Shown here piece by piece: positions 6,304 through 7,808 of a stretch of DNA of 7,808 nucleotides (position 1 is the first letter of the stretch; each line of letters begins with the position of its first letter). Position numbers and translations under genes: made by a program. Location of the stretch: NCBI GenBank assembly GCA_026987255.1, contig JALSNA010000395.1, forward strand, positions 1-7,808, in the 5' to 3' direction. The notes under the pieces were generated by a model. That model saw only the letters and a program-made list of their open reading frames with translations. It had not been told where the DNA came from and did not search any database. The DNA comes from Hyphomicrobiales bacterium. GTDB taxonomy: Bacteria; Pseudomonadota; Alphaproteobacteria; Rhizobiales; Aestuariivirgaceae.

Positions 6304-7806
6304 ATGAAGACACTCGACAATTTCATCAATGGCCGGTTCGTGGCCTCCACATCCGGCCGGTTCGGGCCGGTGTTCGATCCGGCCAGCGGCGAGCAGACGG
6401 CGCAGGTGGGGCTGTCCAGCGCCGCGCAGGTGGGCGAGGCGGTAGAGGCGGCCAGGGCGGCCCTGCCCGGATGGGCCGGGATGCGGCCGCTGAAACGGGG
6501 GCGCATTCTGGAGCGTTTCCGCATTCTGCTGGAGGATCATCAAGAGGACATCGCCAGGCTGATTTGCCGCGAACATGGCAAGATGTTCGATGACGCCATG
6601 GGCGAGGTGGCGCGCGGCATCGAGAACGTGGAATATGTCTGCGGCATTCCCGAACTGCTCAAGGGCGATTACTCGCGCGAGGTGGGCCCGCATATCGACA
6701 GCTACACCCTGCGCCAGCCGCTGGGGGTGTGCGCGGGCATCACGCCGTTCAACTTTCCGGCCATGGTGCCCATGTGGATGTATCCATCGGCCATAGCCTG
6801 CGGCAATACCTTCGTGCTCAAGCCCTCAGAGCGCGATCCTTCGGCCTCGCTTCTGGCCATGGAGCTGGCCAGGGAGGCGGGCATTCCAGACGGGGTGCTC
6901 AATCTGGTCAATGGCGACAAGGAGGCGGTGGACGCCCTTCTGACCCATCCGGATGTGGCGGCGGTGAGTTTCGTCGGCTCCACCCCGATCGCCAGATACA
7001 TCTATGCCACGGCGGCGGCCCATGGCAAGCGCGCCCAGGCCCTTGGCGGGGCCAAGAATCACATGGTGATCATGCCCGATGCCGACATGGACAAGGCGGT
7101 GGATGCCCTCATGGGGGCGGCCTTCGGCTCCGCGGGAGAGCGTTGCATGGCCATTTCCATTGCCGTGCCGGTGGGGGAGGGGACGGCCGAAGAGCTGCGC
7201 CGCCGTCTGATCCCGCGCATAAAGGCGCTGAAGGTGGGGCCGTGGACGGACAGGAACAATGAAATGGGCCCGCTTGTGTCCGCCCAGCACCTGGAGCGGG
7301 TGCGAGGGTATATCGCCAGGGGCATCGAGGAGGGGGCCGAGCTGGTGGTGGACGGGCGCGGTCTGAAAGTGCCCGGCCATGAATCGGGCTATTTCATCGG
7401 CGGCAGCCTTTTCGACCACGTCGAGCCGGAGATGAGCATCTGGCAGGACGAGATTTTCGGCCCCGTCCTGGGCATGGCGCGGGTGGCGGATTTCGAGGCG
7501 GCGGTGGCCTTGATTCATGCGCACAGCTTCGCCAATGGCACGGCCATCTTCACCCGCGACGGGGACACCGCGCGCGAGTTCGCCGATCGCATCGAGGTGG
7601 GGATGGTGGGCATCAACGTGCCCATTCCGGTGCCGGTGGCCTTCCACAGCTTCGGCGGCTGGAAGGATTCGCTGTTCGGCGCGCATGCCATCTATGGCCC
7701 CGACAGCATCCACTATTACACCCGCCTGAAAACCGTCACCGAACGCTGGCCCACCGGCATCCGCTCCGGCGCGGCCTTCAACTTCGGCGGCACGGGCGAT
7801 CACTGA
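6304..7806 (+). CDS. mmsA: CoA-acylating methylmalonate-semialdehyde dehydrogenase
   Basis: The complete product has 500 residues, normal for the family. It converts methylmalonate semialdehyde, CoA and NAD+ to propionyl-CoA, CO2/bicarbonate and NADH in valine catabolism; relatives also act on malonate semialdehyde in beta-alanine or inositol breakdown. The aldehyde dehydrogenase fold is clear: catalytic-site Asn150 in ITPFNFP, NAD-binding Lys173 and Glu176 in LKPSER, FVGST at 223-227, catalytic Cys281 in GERCMA, and EIFGP at 383-387. The segment QALGGAKNH (245-253) replaces the ELGGK of ordinary aldehyde dehydrogenases. Loss of that glutamate general base is typical of the CoA-dependent methylmalonate-semialdehyde group and supports the specific call. 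The start has AGGAAAG (6291-6297) 6 nt upstream. The gene probably has its own promoter (6221-6248). Partner genes of valine catabolism such as mmsB would lie downstream, outside the window. Confidence 0.94.
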   Translation: MKTLDNFINGRFVASTSGRFGPVFDPASGEQTAQVGLSSAAQVGEAVEAARAALPGWAGMRPLKRGRILERFRILLEDHQEDIARLICREHGKMFDDAMGEVARGIENVEYVCGIPELLKGDYSREVGPHIDSYTLRQPLGVCAGITPFNFPAMVPMWMYPSAIACGNTFVLKPSERDPSASLLAMELAREAGIPDGVLNLVNGDKEAVDALLTHPDVAAVSFVGSTPIARYIYATAAAHGKRAQALGGAKNHMVIMPDADMDKAVDALMGAAFGSAGERCMAISIAVPVGEGTAEELRRRLIPRIKALKVGPWTDRNNEMGPLVSAQHLERVRGYIARGIEEGAELVVDGRGLKVPGHESGYFIGGSLFDHVEPEMSIWQDEIFGPVLGMARVADFEAAVALIHAHSFANGTAIFTRDGDTAREFADRIEVGMVGINVPIPVPVAFHSFGGWKDSLFGAHAIYGPDSIHYYTRLKTVTERWPTGIRSGAAFNFGGTGDH

Positions 7807-7808
7807 AA

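Noticed and set aside
6826..7803. A 325-codon minus-strand open frame opposite mmsA
   Set aside because: It lies entirely within the unmistakable mmsA gene and has no recognisable motifs.

Overview
The window is about 7.8 kb of GC-rich, densely coding bacterial DNA. Its left 3.3 kb is the distal end of a dissimilatory sulfite reductase (dsr) operon: the 3' end of dsrL, then dsrJ, dsrO and dsrP. A dsrL lying directly before dsrJOP is the arrangement known from sulfur-oxidising proteobacteria (in Allochromatium vinosum the order is dsrM-K-L-J-O-P-N); classical sulfate reducers have dsrMKJOP without dsrL at this place. The host is therefore probably a sulfur-oxidising proteobacterium that runs the Dsr pathway in the oxidative direction. 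The GC-rich composition and the gene complement would suit an alphaproteobacterium, but that assignment is weak. dsrA, dsrB, dsrC, dsrM and dsrK are expected upstream of the window and cannot be seen.

Layout: (1) 1-3283, plus strand: dsrL (3' part), dsrJ, dsrO and dsrP, tightly packed with gaps of 22 nt, an ATGA overlap, and 22 nt. The operon ends at a strong hairpin terminator (3306-3337) that should work in both directions. (2) 3412-5427, minus strand: a three-part membrane protein with DedA/VTT, PAP2-like and LssY_C domains, convergent with dsrP. Its PAP2 part has lost the residues needed for phosphatase chemistry. (3) 5428-5708: an intergenic region between divergent genes that holds a perfect 16-bp inverted repeat. 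(4) 5709-6116, plus strand: a small YccF-family membrane protein built from two tandem 48-residue repeats, followed by a weak terminator. (5) 6304-7806, plus strand: a complete CoA-acylating methylmalonate-semialdehyde dehydrogenase (mmsA) with its own likely promoter.

How the genes work together: DsrJ (periplasmic triheme cytochrome c), DsrO (periplasmic Tat-exported protein with four Fe-S clusters) and DsrP (NrfD-like quinone-interacting membrane protein) are three of the five subunits of the DsrMKJOP transmembrane complex. That complex links cytoplasmic sulfur chemistry, through DsrC trisulfide/thiols, to the quinone pool and periplasmic redox partners. DsrL is the cytoplasmic NAD(P)H-linked flavoprotein that exchanges electrons with sulfite reductase DsrAB. 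The genes right of the dsr terminator look unrelated to sulfur metabolism: membrane/lipid-associated functions and branched-chain amino-acid catabolism. I see no mobile element, CRISPR array, tRNA or rRNA in the window. No wholly new system is evident; the best leads are the degenerate PAP2 domain and the long intergenic hairpin.
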